The notes beneath the pieces are model-generated. The model had not been told where the DNA came from, did not search any database, and saw only the letters and a list, made by a program, of their open reading frames with translations. A DNA stretch of 64,000 nt from the NCBI GenBank assembly GCA_029782365.1, contig JAKOUW010000149.1, positions 1-64,000 of the forward strand, read 5' to 3'. Positions 50,503 to 59,532 of the stretch are shown here, in pieces. The DNA is from Chloroflexota bacterium. Lineage in GTDB: Bacteria > Chloroflexota > Anaerolineae > Anaerolineales > UBA4823. A program made the translations under genes and the position numbers. Position 1 is the first letter of the stretch. Each line of letters starts with the position of its first letter.

Positions 50503-53021
50503 ACGTCATCAGCCATCTCAGTACGTTGGAATCGGCCGGGTTGGTGCGCCTGGCGCAGGTGATGCCTGACCTGGAATACCTTTTTCGCCATATCCTGGTA
50601 CAGGATGCCGTTTACGCATCTCTGCTGCAGCCCGACCAGCAGCGCCTGCATCGCGAAGTGGGTGAAGCGTTGGAGTGGCTGTATCCCGACCGGCTCAACG
50701 AGCTGGCGCCCACCCTGGCGCGCCATTATGAAAAGGCCGGCGATCTGGCGCGGGCGCTGCAGTATTTTCAGCGCGCCGCCCGCATCGCCCTCGAATCGTT
50801 TGCCAACCACGAGGCCGAGCACCATTATCTATCTGCCCTGGCGCTCAAGCCGGAGAACAGCGTACAGGCCGGGTTGTTCAGCGGCCTGGGCGAAGCTTGT
50901 TACCGTCAGGGTCGGTTTAAAGAGGCCATCGAGACCTGGCAGCGAGCCATCGGGATCTACCGCCAGCTTTCAGACCCAGAAAATATTGCCCGCCTGTATG
51001 CGCGTTCTGCTCGGGCCGCCTGGTTTCAAGGGGAGATTCCGCACAGCCTGGAAATTTGCAAAGAGGGTCTGCAGGTGGTGACCGGCGCACCCCTGGGGCC
51101 TGGCCTGGCCGGGCTGATGCATGAAACCGCCCGCGCTTACTTTTTTAACGGCGATTTTGAACAGGCGCGTCCATTGTGCCGCCAGGCCTTGCAAATGGCC
51201 GAGAGCCTGGGCGCGGTGGATGTGCAGGCTGATGCCCTGAGCACGCTGGGCCTGCTGTTGGAAGACTCGCCCGAAGAGGCGATCGGCGTTCTCACCCGGG
51301 CGGTGGACCTGGCAGAAGCCGCCGGGCTGCTGGATATTGGCTTTCGCGCCCATATCAACCTGGGCAGCGCCGTGCGCAATTTCAAGAATGATATCAAGGG
51401 CTGCCGCAAGCATTTTCTGCGCTCTGCTGAGCTGGCCCGCCGGCGCGGCGCGCTGCAGGAGGAAGTGTTTGCTTTGAACGGCGTCGCCAGCTTGATGCTG
51501 CACACCGGCGAAACCGAGGAGCTGGAGACCTTGCTGGCCGAATTGGAGCGCCTGCAAAGCGGCCTGCCCAGCCGCGGCCAATCGGCCGACCAGCTTGACT
51601 ATATGCGCGGCACGATTATGTTGATGCGCGGCAGCTACGGTCAGGCGATGGATTTGTTCCATTCTCTGCGCCAGGAAGCCGTGAAGCGCGCCGACACCAT
51701 TGCCCGAGCGAATTTGGATGAATCGCTGGTCAGCGCGATCCTGGATATGTATGAAACCGGCCAACCCTGTGACCTGGCGGAGGCCGAGGCGATTATCCAG
51801 GAGGAGCTGGCCGCGCCGCCTGCCGGCAAGCATACCGAGTTTCGCATTTTGTTCCACCTGTTGAGCAGCCGTCTCAAGCTCTACCAGGGCGACCTGGCAG
51901 AAGCCAGCCGCCTGCACGAGGCCGCTCAGGCTTTGATCTCAGACGACCACAAAATTTACCGGGTGATGCTGATTCTCACAAAATTAGAGATCGTGCGCGC
52001 CCGGGGCGAGCTCGGGAATTTCTGGGAAGACTTCGATTTTATTCATGAAAACCGCAACCGGGTTTTTATCTATTATTACGGGCGCGCCTTGTGGCGTTTT
52101 GCCGAAACCGGCCTGGAGCGCGGCGAGCCGGAAGACCTGGAACGCGCTCAGTCTCTGCTCCTGGAGGGAATCGAGCTTTTCCAAAGGTTGAAAAACCCGG
52201 TCTTGCTGGAGCGCCTGCAAAAACTGCTGCAGTCTTCGCATGACCAGACGATCGCCCAGGCGGCGGCGCAGAAAAAAGTGGTGCAAGAGCTGGCGATGGC
52301 CGCCAGGATCCAGGGCACTTTTCTGCCCGAAGAACCGCCCAGCCTGCCCGGCTGGCAGATTGCCATCGCTTTTCAACCGGCGCGCCAGACCAGCGGCGAC
52401 TTCTACGACTTTATCCCACTGCCGGGCGGCCGGATGGGGATCGTGATTTCTGACGTAGCCGATAAGGGTATGGGTGCCGCCCTGTACATGACCTCTGCCC
52501 GCAGCCTGATGCGTGCGTATGCCGCCGAATTTCCCGATGAGCCCGCGGCGGTCGTCAGCCGCGCCAGCCAGCGCCTGACCAGCGACACACATGGCGGCCT
52601 TTTCGTCACCCTGTTTTACGGTGTGTTGGACCCGCAAAGCGGTGAACTGCTGTATGTAAATGCCGGGCATAACCCGCCCTACCTGTTCCAGGCCGGCCAG
52701 CCGCCCCAGGCATTGGCCAAGACCGGCATTCCCCTGGGCGTGTTCGATGACGCTTCCTGGAAAGACGGCAGAGCCACATTGCCCCCCGGTTCACTGCTGG
52801 TGATGTACACCGATGGCGTGACAGAAGCCATCAACCAGGCCGAGGTGCAGTTCGGTGAAGAGCGGCTGATCGAAGCGGCCAATGACTGCCCGCCGGACAG
52901 CCTGCAGTCAGGGCAAAATTACGCCGCCCAGGTGCGCGACTGCATATTGCAGGCCATCCGCCGGCACCGCGGCGCTTCGCCGCAGTCCGACGACATCACG
53001 ATGATGGTACTGGCGCGCTGA
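50499..53021 (+). CDS. TPR-repeat protein with SpoIIE phosphatase domain
   Basis: An 840-aa protein. The start (HLSTLESAGLVRLAQVMPDLEYLFRH, given as its halves STLESAGLVR and DLEYLFRHIL) is the continuation of the ATPase module in the previous gene. About 500 residues of TPR-like helices follow, then a PP2C SpoIIE domain: RQTSGDFYDF, VISDVADKGMGAALYM, NAGHNPPY, DGVTEA, SDDITMMVL. All key Asp for metal binding are visible, so it should be an active Ser/Thr phosphatase. AAGGAG at about 8 bases before the ATG. Confidence 0.85.
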   Translation: MNVISHLSTLESAGLVRLAQVMPDLEYLFRHILVQDAVYASLLQPDQQRLHREVGEALEWLYPDRLNELAPTLARHYEKAGDLARALQYFQRAARIALESFANHEAEHHYLSALALKPENSVQAGLFSGLGEACYRQGRFKEAIETWQRAIGIYRQLSDPENIARLYARSARAAWFQGEIPHSLEICKEGLQVVTGAPLGPGLAGLMHETARAYFFNGDFEQARPLCRQALQMAESLGAVDVQADALSTLGLLLEDSPEEAIGVLTRAVDLAEAAGLLDIGFRAHINLGSAVRNFKNDIKGCRKHFLRSAELARRRGALQEEVFALNGVASLMLHTGETEELETLLAELERLQSGLPSRGQSADQLDYMRGTIMLMRGSYGQAMDLFHSLRQEAVKRADTIARANLDESLVSAILDMYETGQPCDLAEAEAIIQEELAAPPAGKHTEFRILFHLLSSRLKLYQGDLAEASRLHEAAQALISDDHKIYRVMLILTKLEIVRARGELGNFWEDFDFIHENRNRVFIYYYGRALWRFAETGLERGEPEDLERAQSLLLEGIELFQRLKNPVLLERLQKLLQSSHDQTIAQAAAQKKVVQELAMAARIQGTFLPEEPPSLPGWQIAIAFQPARQTSGDFYDFIPLPGGRMGIVISDVADKGMGAALYMTSARSLMRAYAAEFPDEPAAVVSRASQRLTSDTHGGLFVTLFYGVLDPQSGELLYVNAGHNPPYLFQAGQPPQALAKTGIPLGVFDDASWKDGRATLPPGSLLVMYTDGVTEAINQAEVQFGEERLIEAANDCPPDSLQSGQNYAAQVRDCILQAIRRHRGASPQSDDITMMVLAR

Positions 53022-53036
53022 GGGTCTTGCGGCTGG

Positions 53037-53993
53037 TTATTCCAGGGTGAACAGGCGCCTTGGCGTCCGGTCCTCTTCCAGCGCATTGGGCTCGCACACC
53101 GGATGGTAGTGCACGTGCACCAGGCCGAGGAAAGGGATATTGGCGTACAGCGTCTTTTCGGCCTGTGTGGCGATCTTATCTCCGTCGAAGACGCTTAAAT
53201 TGCCGTCGACCCCGATGGTCAGGTTGATCACCAGGTACGGGCCAAAGCGGTGGGCGTGCACGGCTTCCACCAGCTCGACGCCCGGCACAGTCACCAACAG
53301 CTCGTTGACTTTGCTCGCCAGGGCCTCGCTGGGCACGGCATCCATTAACTCGACCGAAGACTGGCGCACGATCTCGACGCCGGTGCGCAGGATGACCAGG
53401 GCCACCAGGGCTCCTGCCAGGGGGTCTGCCCAGGGCAGGCCGAACTGCCCGAGGAAAATGCCGATCGCCGCGCCGCTGGCGGAAAAGATATCGTTGCGGT
53501 GATCGTACGCCAGGGCGATGACCGCCGGGTTGTCGGTTTCCCGTCCGATTTTGCGCGTGGTGTACAGCAAATAGATCTTCACCCCAACGGTAAACAGGGC
53601 AATATACAGAGCGAAACCCTGCGCACCGGCATACTGCCCGGCGCGCACCCACAGATCGAATAATTTGTTGATCGCATCCCAAAAGATGGCGATGGCGGTG
53701 GCAATGACGAACGCCCCCACCACCAGCGCGGCTATGCTCTCCAACTGGCTGTGACCATAGGGATGTTCCTCGTCGGCCGGCTTGCGCGCCAGGCGCATGA
53801 AGATGCTGACCACCACGTAATAGGCCACATCCGAGGTCGAATTGACGCCATCGGCTAACAAGGCCGGGCTGTGGCCGAGAATGCCGAAGAAGGTTTTCAA
53901 GCCAGCCAGCAGGATATTCGCTCCCAGGCCGAGGTTGACCGCGTAGACGCTGCGCTGCTGGCGCGCTTGCGTATTGGTGTATGGATTTTGCAT
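53037..53993 (-). CDS. CDF-family cation efflux transporter, manganese type
   Basis: A 318-aa CDF transporter with six membrane helices and a C-terminal cytosolic domain. Metal site A: TM2 reads ADGVNSTSD (N51xxxD55) and TM5 YDHRND (D164xxxD168). This N/D plus D/D set is that of Mn-exporting members such as MntE, rather than the D/H sets of zinc members. It should export Mn(II) against protons. The gene seems leaderless, with TACAAT 9 bases from the ATG. Confidence 0.85.
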   Translation of the reverse strand: MQNPYTNTQARQQRSVYAVNLGLGANILLAGLKTFFGILGHSPALLADGVNSTSDVAYYVVVSIFMRLARKPADEEHPYGHSQLESIAALVVGAFVIATAIAIFWDAINKLFDLWVRAGQYAGAQGFALYIALFTVGVKIYLLYTTRKIGRETDNPAVIALAYDHRNDIFSASGAAIGIFLGQFGLPWADPLAGALVALVILRTGVEIVRQSSVELMDAVPSEALASKVNELLVTVPGVELVEAVHAHRFGPYLVINLTIGVDGNLSVFDGDKIATQAEKTLYANIPFLGLVHVHYHPVCEPNALEEDRTPRRLFTLE

Positions 53994-54002
53994 GTGAAAA
54001 AT

Positions 54003-54030
54003 ATTGTACCAGTGTTTGGTTTTATTTCAA
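54003..54030 (-). promoter_or_regulatory. Promoter of the CDF gene
   Basis: On the minus strand: TTGAAA (54030-54025), 16-bp spacer, TACAAT (54008-54003), then 9 bases to the ATG at 53993. No Shine-Dalgarno sequence fits the gap. The -35 overlaps the end of the amidase gene. A good sigma70-like promoter that would make leaderless mRNA. Confidence 0.6.
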
Positions 54031-55404
54031 AAGCGGCGGGGTTTGCAGGTGCCACCCGGTGGCCTGCTCGAAGGCGTAAGCGGCCCGCAGCACCGCCGCC
54101 TCTTGCCAGGCGCCGCCCACGATCTGCAGGCCGAGCGGCAGCCCCTGGCTGAAGCCCGCCGGGACGGACAGCGCCGGCAGGCCGGTCAGGTTGAAGGGCG
54201 CCGTGAAACGGGTGAGCTGTGGGGCGCGCTTGTCGGCGTCTTCGCCGCCGATCTGGTGGGCGGGGGAAGGCGTCGCCGGCAGGAGCAGCAGGTCATACTG
54301 TTCGAAAAATTGGGCAAACTTGTGCCTGGCCAGGGTCTGCGTGCGCCGCGCCAGGCTGTAATCGCCGGAAGTGTAAGCCGCGCCGGTCTGCAGGCGGCGC
54401 AGCACATCTGCGCCAAAGCCCTGCGGATTTTCCTGCAGGCGCTGGCGGTGGAAGGCGGCGGCGTCGCTGGTGACCAACACCGCGTTGGCCTGCGCATAGC
54501 TTTTGAACTCGGGGATGGAGACATGCGTGACCTGCGCGCCCAACTTTTCAAAGACGCGGGCGGCCTGTTCGACCGCCGCCCACATATCGGCATCCACTTC
54601 ATGGAAATAGGCGTCATCGGCCAGGGCGATGCGCCAGCCCTGCACGCCCGCCTGGAGCGTGTTAAGGTAATCGTCCACCGGAACATCTACCGAGTACGGG
54701 TCCTGCGCATCATAACCGGCGATGAGCTGTAAGAGCATGGCGGCGTCGGTCACGCTGCGCGCCATCGGCCCGGCGTGATCCAGGTTCCAGCTCAAGGGGA
54801 AAATGCCGCGCAGGCTGCAGCGCCCGGAGGTCGGCTTGAGGCCCACGACGCCGCACAGCGCCGCCGGGATGCGGATCGAGCCGCCGGTGTCGCTGCCCAG
54901 CGAGCCGAGGCAGAAGCCGGCTGCCAGGGCGGCCGCCGAACCGCCCGAAGAGCCGCCGGTGATGCAGCGCGTGTCCCAGGGATTGCGGCAGGGGCCGTAG
55001 TGCGGGTTTTCATTGGTGATGCCCAGGGCAATCTCGTGCATGTTCAGCTTGCCCAACAGCACCATGCCAGCCTGGCGCAGAATCTCCACCAGGCAGGCGT
55101 CTTGCGCTGGGATATGCTGGGCAAAAAACGTGGTCCCGCCGGTGGTGCGCAGGCCGGCGGTATCGTACAGGTCTTTGAGGGCGAACGGGATGCCGTGCAG
55201 CGGGCCGCGGTAATGCCCGCCTTTGATCTCTGCTTCGGCCTGGCGCGCCTGGGCGCGGGCCTGTTCGGCGGTGAGAGTGATGAAGGTGTTCAGCCGGGTT
55301 TCCAGGGCGTCGATGCGCTCCAGGCAGGCTTCGGTGAGCGCCAGCGGCGAAAGGTCGCCGCTGCGGATGAGGGGGGCTGCTTCGGATAGGGTGTAATCTG
55401 GCAT
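54022..55404 (-). CDS. Amidase signature family enzyme
   Basis: A 460-aa amidase. The Ser-cisSer-Lys triad is visible: K77 (FALKDLYDT), S152 (GGSSGG) and S176 (DTGGSIRIP). It resembles GatA and bacterial indoleacetamide-type amidases. The GatA function is less likely since gatC and gatB are not adjacent; a stand-alone amidase is preferred. The start is ATG at 55404 with no evident ribosome-binding site. Next gene upstream is the HAD hydrolase. Confidence 0.85.
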   Translation of the reverse strand: MPDYTLSEAAPLIRSGDLSPLALTEACLERIDALETRLNTFITLTAEQARAQARQAEAEIKGGHYRGPLHGIPFALKDLYDTAGLRTTGGTTFFAQHIPAQDACLVEILRQAGMVLLGKLNMHEIALGITNENPHYGPCRNPWDTRCITGGSSGGSAAALAAGFCLGSLGSDTGGSIRIPAALCGVVGLKPTSGRCSLRGIFPLSWNLDHAGPMARSVTDAAMLLQLIAGYDAQDPYSVDVPVDDYLNTLQAGVQGWRIALADDAYFHEVDADMWAAVEQAARVFEKLGAQVTHVSIPEFKSYAQANAVLVTSDAAAFHRQRLQENPQGFGADVLRRLQTGAAYTSGDYSLARRTQTLARHKFAQFFEQYDLLLLPATPSPAHQIGGEDADKRAPQLTRFTAPFNLTGLPALSVPAGFSQGLPLGLQIVGGAWQEAAVLRAAYAFEQATGWHLQTPPLLK

Positions 55405-55428
55405 GGGGCGTGGCCTCGCAGGATTGAA

Positions 55429-56091
55429 TTATCGCCGTGCCGGCTGGGTTGAGGGCCAGGCGCGGCCGTTGAGGATTTGGGTCAGGTCGGCAATGACTTG
55501 CTCGCTGTTCATGAATTGGATGCCGTACAAGCCGGCGGCGCGGGCGCCCTGCACGTTTTCCGCCACATCGTCGATGAAAACCGCCTGGCCTGGCTGGACG
55601 CCCAGCTCAGAAACAGCCAGCTCGAAAATGCGCCGGTCGGGTTTCAGCAGGCCCACTTCGCCGGAGACCACGATGGAATCGAAGGCGTCGGCGATTTGCC
55701 ATTTCGATTGGATGGTGGCGCGCACATCGTTAAAAGCGTTGCTGATGATGCCGGTCTTGTAACTGGCATGGCAGCGGCGGATAAATGCCACCAGGGCCTG
55801 GTCCAGGCGGTCGCCCGCAAAGAATTCGTCCAGGAAGGCGGCGGCCTGGCTGGCGGGCAAGCCAAGCTGGCGGCAGACTGCCTGGATATGCTGGGCTGCG
55901 TCGATTTTCCCCGCCTGGGCCAGGCGGCCCTGCTCGCCGCCAAAGACAAACTTTTCCATTTCGGCGTAGCTCATGCCGTGGCGTTCGGCCAGGCGGGTGC
56001 GCGGGGCGCGGTCCATGGTGCGCACCAGGACGCCGCCAATATCCCAGAGGAGGGCCTGGATGGGCGCTGCAGGGTTAGCTGGAAACGTCAT
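55429..56091 (-). CDS. HAD-family hydrolase
   Basis: A 220-aa haloacid dehalogenase-like hydrolase. Motif I LLWDIGGVLV (D17), motif II IISNAF, motif III LLKPDRRIF and motif IV VFIDDVAENV are all present; the second Asp of motif I is a Gly, as in several sugar-phosphatase-like members. Substrate unknown. It is possibly leaderless: TAAAAT is 6 bases before the ATG on the minus strand (56103-56098). A -35 is not clear. Confidence 0.85.
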   Translation of the reverse strand: MTFPANPAAPIQALLWDIGGVLVRTMDRAPRTRLAERHGMSYAEMEKFVFGGEQGRLAQAGKIDAAQHIQAVCRQLGLPASQAAAFLDEFFAGDRLDQALVAFIRRCHASYKTGIISNAFNDVRATIQSKWQIADAFDSIVVSGEVGLLKPDRRIFELAVSELGVQPGQAVFIDDVAENVQGARAAGLYGIQFMNSEQVIADLTQILNGRAWPSTQPARR

Positions 56092-56097
56092 GGCTCA

Positions 56098-56103
56098 ATT
56101 TTA
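56098..56103 (-). promoter_or_regulatory. -10 box just before the HAD gene
   Basis: TAAAAT on the minus strand with 6 bases to the ATG at 56091 and no Shine-Dalgarno in between. One of several -10-like boxes at this distance in the window. Confidence 0.4.
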
Positions 56104-56139
56104 CCCCAAGCGCGGCGCGGGATTGAGGCCAATCTCATC

Positions 56140-57048
56140 TCACCTGGTTTTTTCAAACTCCAGCCAACGGCTGTGGACGGTGAAACCGGCTGAGCGGTAG
56201 AACGGCTCTAGCTCTGCCTCCACCGGCCCGACCACCACCCTGTGCATACCCAGGTCGAACAGGCGGCGCATGGCAAATTGCAGAACGGCCCGGCCCAACC
56301 CGCGGCCGCGCAACGCCGGATGGGCGCCGACCGGCTCGAATTCAGCGCAGCGGTTGGCTTCGTCCAGCCAGGCCTGGGCGTAGGCGGCGATGGCGCCATC
56401 CGCGGCGCGCACCACCCAGTCCAGTTCCGGGCGGTAACCTGGCCAGCTCATCAGACGTTCATAAGCCTGGGTTGTCATACGCTGGCTTTCAAAGGCAGCC
56501 CGGTGCACTGTGGCGCGCTCGCCAGCCTGCTCAGCACCTGCCAGGCTGCCGGCGGCAAACCCCTCCGGCAGGCTTACAGCGGGTAGGCCGGGCTCGAGAG
56601 CGGCGGTCAGCAGCAGGGCGGCGGGCCGATCGCCCGCCGCCTGGAACCCGCGCCGCTCCAGTGAATCGATGAAAGAGCTGTCCAGCTCACAAACGCCCGA
56701 ATCGCACACCAGGCGGCCGCCGGGGACGTTAGACCAACGCTGTTCTGCCCAATCCAGCATGGCCTCGGCCAACGGACGAACCTGGGGACTGCACTGCACA
56801 TCCAGCCCACAGCGCCCGGTGGGATAGACATAGAAACCGCTGAAACCGGCCAACTCGCCGCCGGCGTACCACAGGTTCATGTTTTGCGCCGGGTCGCCGT
56901 CCCGTGACTGCAGGAACAGGCGCCAGCTGGCGTCGCCGGGGTGCCAGAGGGGAGCCAGCCCGGTGATTTGCCGGGACTGGCTCAGAAATCGGCGCATTTC
57001 CCACAGGTCGGCGAGACCGGTGTATGGGCGGGTCTCAAAGCCCATCAA
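56140..57048 (-). CDS. GNAT acetyltransferase (tandem-domain type)
   Basis: A 302-aa protein with a recognisable GNAT fold in the C-terminal half (EFEPVGAHPALRGRGLGRAVL, the acetyl-CoA site, then GMHRVVVGPVEAE and FYRSAGFTVHSRW). The N-terminal half is a degenerate second GNAT-like domain. It would acetylate an amine; the target is unknown. It overlaps the stop of the next upstream GNAT gene by 4 bases. Fourth acetyltransferase of the ABC cluster. Confidence 0.8.
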   Translation of the reverse strand: MMGFETRPYTGLADLWEMRRFLSQSRQITGLAPLWHPGDASWRLFLQSRDGDPAQNMNLWYAGGELAGFSGFYVYPTGRCGLDVQCSPQVRPLAEAMLDWAEQRWSNVPGGRLVCDSGVCELDSSFIDSLERRGFQAAGDRPAALLLTAALEPGLPAVSLPEGFAAGSLAGAEQAGERATVHRAAFESQRMTTQAYERLMSWPGYRPELDWVVRAADGAIAAYAQAWLDEANRCAEFEPVGAHPALRGRGLGRAVLQFAMRRLFDLGMHRVVVGPVEAELEPFYRSAGFTVHSRWLEFEKTR

Positions 57049-58091
57049 TCCGCCTGGCCGGCCTGCGCCTGGCTTTCGACAGCCTGTGTGGCCAGGTCGA
57101 TGCCGGGCCGCAGCTCTTTTTCATACAGGTCGTTCATCTGCAGCGGGTCAGAATGCATCCCGGCCTTTTCATACAGGCGGGTGGCGCCGGTCAGGCTGGA
57201 CGAATCCACGCCCAGGCCCACCCGGCGCTGGCCGCGCTCGTAGAGGGCGCAGAAAGAATGCTGCAGCAGGGCCAGACCCAGGCCGCGCTTGCGCCACGGT
57301 CGCAGCACGCCCAACTGTCCGACCCAGCCCATGCCGGGATCATCGCTGATCGAGCGGCGGCAGTAAGAAAAGCCGGCGATCTCGTCGCCGTCCAGGGCAA
57401 GGAAGCGCAAAGACGGGTCGTAGAGCGGATCGTTGCGGGCGAAGTATTCCCAGCGGGCGAATTCTTCTTCGAAAGGCCGCTCGATGTGCCCCCAATGATC
57501 TTTGAAAGCCTCGTTCAAAGCCCAGAAAGCGCGGCGCTCTTCGCCCGGCTGCACACTGCGCAGGGTGATGCCTTCCGGCAGCACAGGACGGGCCGGCTGC
57601 TCGGGCAGGTCAATGACCATGCGCCAGTAGCGGCGCACCATGGAAAAGCCGGCCGCTTCGAGCTGTTGGCGCAGGTATTCATCCTGCGCCGGGGTGTTCG
57701 AGTGCAGCGCCACGCGCAGCTCCGGAGAGATATGCGCCAGGTTCTGGCGGGCACGCTGCTCGGCCCAGTCCAGCAGGTAGCGCATCGTGTCAGTGCGGCG
57801 GCAGGCAGGGTCCACGCGCCCCCATGAAAACATCGTCACCTGCGGGTAGCGGTTGTCCCAAAATTCCATGTAGCCCACCAGGCGCGGCTGCGCGTCGAAG
57901 ACCAGCCGGATGTGCGTCTCGGGGCGGTAACCTTCCATCTTCCATTCTGTCTCCAGGTCGGCCGCCTCGAGCTTGTTGCTCCCCATGAGCTGGCGGGAAT
58001 AGGCATTGAGCAGCTCCACCACCGCCGGAATATCGCCGAAGACAGCCTGGCGAGAAGTGTACTCTGCCGGAAGTAAGTTGGGTGATTCCAT
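57045..58091 (-). CDS. GNAT acetyltransferase, tandem-domain type
   Basis: A 348-aa protein with two GNAT-like parts. The C-terminal one has VGQLGVLRPWRKRGLGLALLQHSF, the acetyl-CoA pyrophosphate loop, and ATRLYEKAGM. The ATG at 58091 follows AAAGGACT at good spacing; the alternative at 58121 overlaps the permease and lacks a site. Its end overlaps the fourth GNAT gene by ATGA. Target unknown, but it resembles Chloroflexota and Actinomycete multi-GNAT proteins. Confidence 0.8.
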   Translation of the reverse strand: MESPNLLPAEYTSRQAVFGDIPAVVELLNAYSRQLMGSNKLEAADLETEWKMEGYRPETHIRLVFDAQPRLVGYMEFWDNRYPQVTMFSWGRVDPACRRTDTMRYLLDWAEQRARQNLAHISPELRVALHSNTPAQDEYLRQQLEAAGFSMVRRYWRMVIDLPEQPARPVLPEGITLRSVQPGEERRAFWALNEAFKDHWGHIERPFEEEFARWEYFARNDPLYDPSLRFLALDGDEIAGFSYCRRSISDDPGMGWVGQLGVLRPWRKRGLGLALLQHSFCALYERGQRRVGLGVDSSSLTGATRLYEKAGMHSDPLQMNDLYEKELRPGIDLATQAVESQAQAGQAD

Positions 58092-58113
58092 ATTCAAGTC
58101 CTTTCTTTCAATA

Positions 58114-58953
58114 TTAGCCATTGCGGTGCAGTTTGCCGGTGCGCTTGGCGTAGTGTTCAGCCAGGCCGAACACCCACAGGCCCAGCGGGATGGCCACCAG
58201 GCCCATCACCAGCGTCGGCCAGATGTACGGCCAGAGCGTCCCGGTGGGTGCGCCTTCCAGGAAAGCCTGGCGGACGCCGGTTAATACGTAGGTTGCCGGG
58301 CTGAAAACCGCCAGCGTTTGCAGGGCGGATGGCAGCACCTCGATGGGATAATACACCCCCGAGATCAGCAGCATCAGGGCGATGATCACGTGAGTCATCT
58401 GCGAGCCGCGCTCCGGGAAGAGCAAAGGCAGGATCGAGCCCATCACCCCCACCCCGATGAAGGACAGGCTGCCAGCCAGCAGCATCAGCACGCCGCCCAG
58501 CAAGTTGGCGCGGCTCATGTCGATCTGGAACAGGATCACCGAGAAAACCAGGATGATGCCTGTCGAGAACATCGAATACACGATGGAGAAGAGCGTTTGC
58601 CCTGCCATGTGCGTGATGCGCCGCACAGGGGCCATCAGGGTGTATTCGATGGTGCCCTCCCAGCGCTCCATGCCGACGATGTCCGTGATCCAGTAGAAAA
58701 TCAGCGACAGGTAGCGCCAGACCAGCGTGCCGATGACCAGGTAGAGCACCAGGTAGCGCGCATCCAGGCCAGAGCTCCCACCCGGCGTGCGGCTCAGGCG
58801 CTCCATGCCCAGGCCGATGTAGCTGACCGACAGGCTGTTGGCAATGGAATAGGCCAGCCAGACCAGCTCCCACGACCAGTAGCGCTTGATTAAATTGGCG
58901 TTGCGCTCGACGAAAGCGTACGTAGCGCGCACTTCAAACATTAAGGCATTCAT
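58114..58953 (-). CDS. ABC-2 type permease
   Basis: A 279-aa integral protein with six helices and ABC-2 transporter features (GMERWEGTIEYTLMAPVRRITHM and the final ATYVLTGVRQAFLEG). It pairs with the ATPase encoded at 60164. Two acetyltransferase genes stand between it and the ATPase, an unusual order. Probably exports a drug, glycolipid or modified peptide. GCAGGTAG precedes the ATG. Confidence 0.87.
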   Translation of the reverse strand: MNALMFEVRATYAFVERNANLIKRYWSWELVWLAYSIANSLSVSYIGLGMERLSRTPGGSSGLDARYLVLYLVIGTLVWRYLSLIFYWITDIVGMERWEGTIEYTLMAPVRRITHMAGQTLFSIVYSMFSTGIILVFSVILFQIDMSRANLLGGVLMLLAGSLSFIGVGVMGSILPLLFPERGSQMTHVIIALMLLISGVYYPIEVLPSALQTLAVFSPATYVLTGVRQAFLEGAPTGTLWPYIWPTLVMGLVAIPLGLWVFGLAEHYAKRTGKLHRNG

Positions 58954-58956
58954 ATA

Positions 58957-59532
58957 CTACCTGCTTTTTTCCACCTGCAGAGCTTCCCATTCCTGGCGCA
59001 GCACGCCCATCATCACCCAGCTCCAGCGCTGGCCGTCGCGCAGCACCGCTTCGCGCAGCTTGCCTTCCACGACGAAGCCGTTCTTGCGGTAAGAACGCTG
59101 GCCGCGCTCGTTGGTCTCGAAGACGAACAGCGAGACGCGGCGCAGGTTGAGCTCTCGAAAACAAAATGCGAGCATCAGGCGCATGGCATCCGTGCCGTAG
59201 CCCCTGCTGCGGTACTGCGCCTCGCCGATGCCGATGGAAACGAAGCTCTCGCCGTTGTTCCAGTTGATGTCCCAGGTCGCCACGAAGCCGATTGGCTTAT
59301 CTTCGGCCAGGGTGCGGATGGCAAAAGAGTACATCCTGGGCGGGCCTTCCTTTTCGAGCCATTTTTCTTCCCACTCCTTGTGCTGGCGCAGCGAATAGAG
59401 ACGCGGCGGGTCGCCGTCAAGCGGCAGGATGTAATCCGCATCCTGGTTCCACTGGTGAAATCCCCGGGCGGCCTCCTCGGGATTGAGCGCCGCCAGCCGG
59501 ACGAGCTCTCCGCTGAACAAAGCGGCGCTCAT
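58957..59532 (-). CDS. GNAT N-acetyltransferase (RimJ/RimL type)
   Basis: A 191-aa GNAT of the RimJ/RimL group: SIGIGEAQYRSRGYGTDAMRLML (acetyl-CoA site), LRRVSLFVFETNERGQRSYRKNGF (partner motif, given by its Asn and Ser). The ATG at 59532 follows GGAGG, and its A-T-G-A is the stop of the GNAT gene upstream, so the pair is co-translated. Target not known; RimJ/L members acetylate protein or drug amines. Confidence 0.85.
   Translation of the reverse strand: MSAALFSGELVRLAALNPEEAARGFHQWNQDADYILPLDGDPPRLYSLRQHKEWEEKWLEKEGPPRMYSFAIRTLAEDKPIGFVATWDINWNNGESFVSIGIGEAQYRSRGYGTDAMRLMLAFCFRELNLRRVSLFVFETNERGQRSYRKNGFVVEGKLREAVLRDGQRWSWVMMGVLRQEWEALQVEKSR

Noticed and set aside
54022..55404. Amidase as GatA of the tRNA amidotransferase
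   Set aside because: gatC and gatB are not adjacent and the context is a transporter/HAD group; kept as a general amidase.
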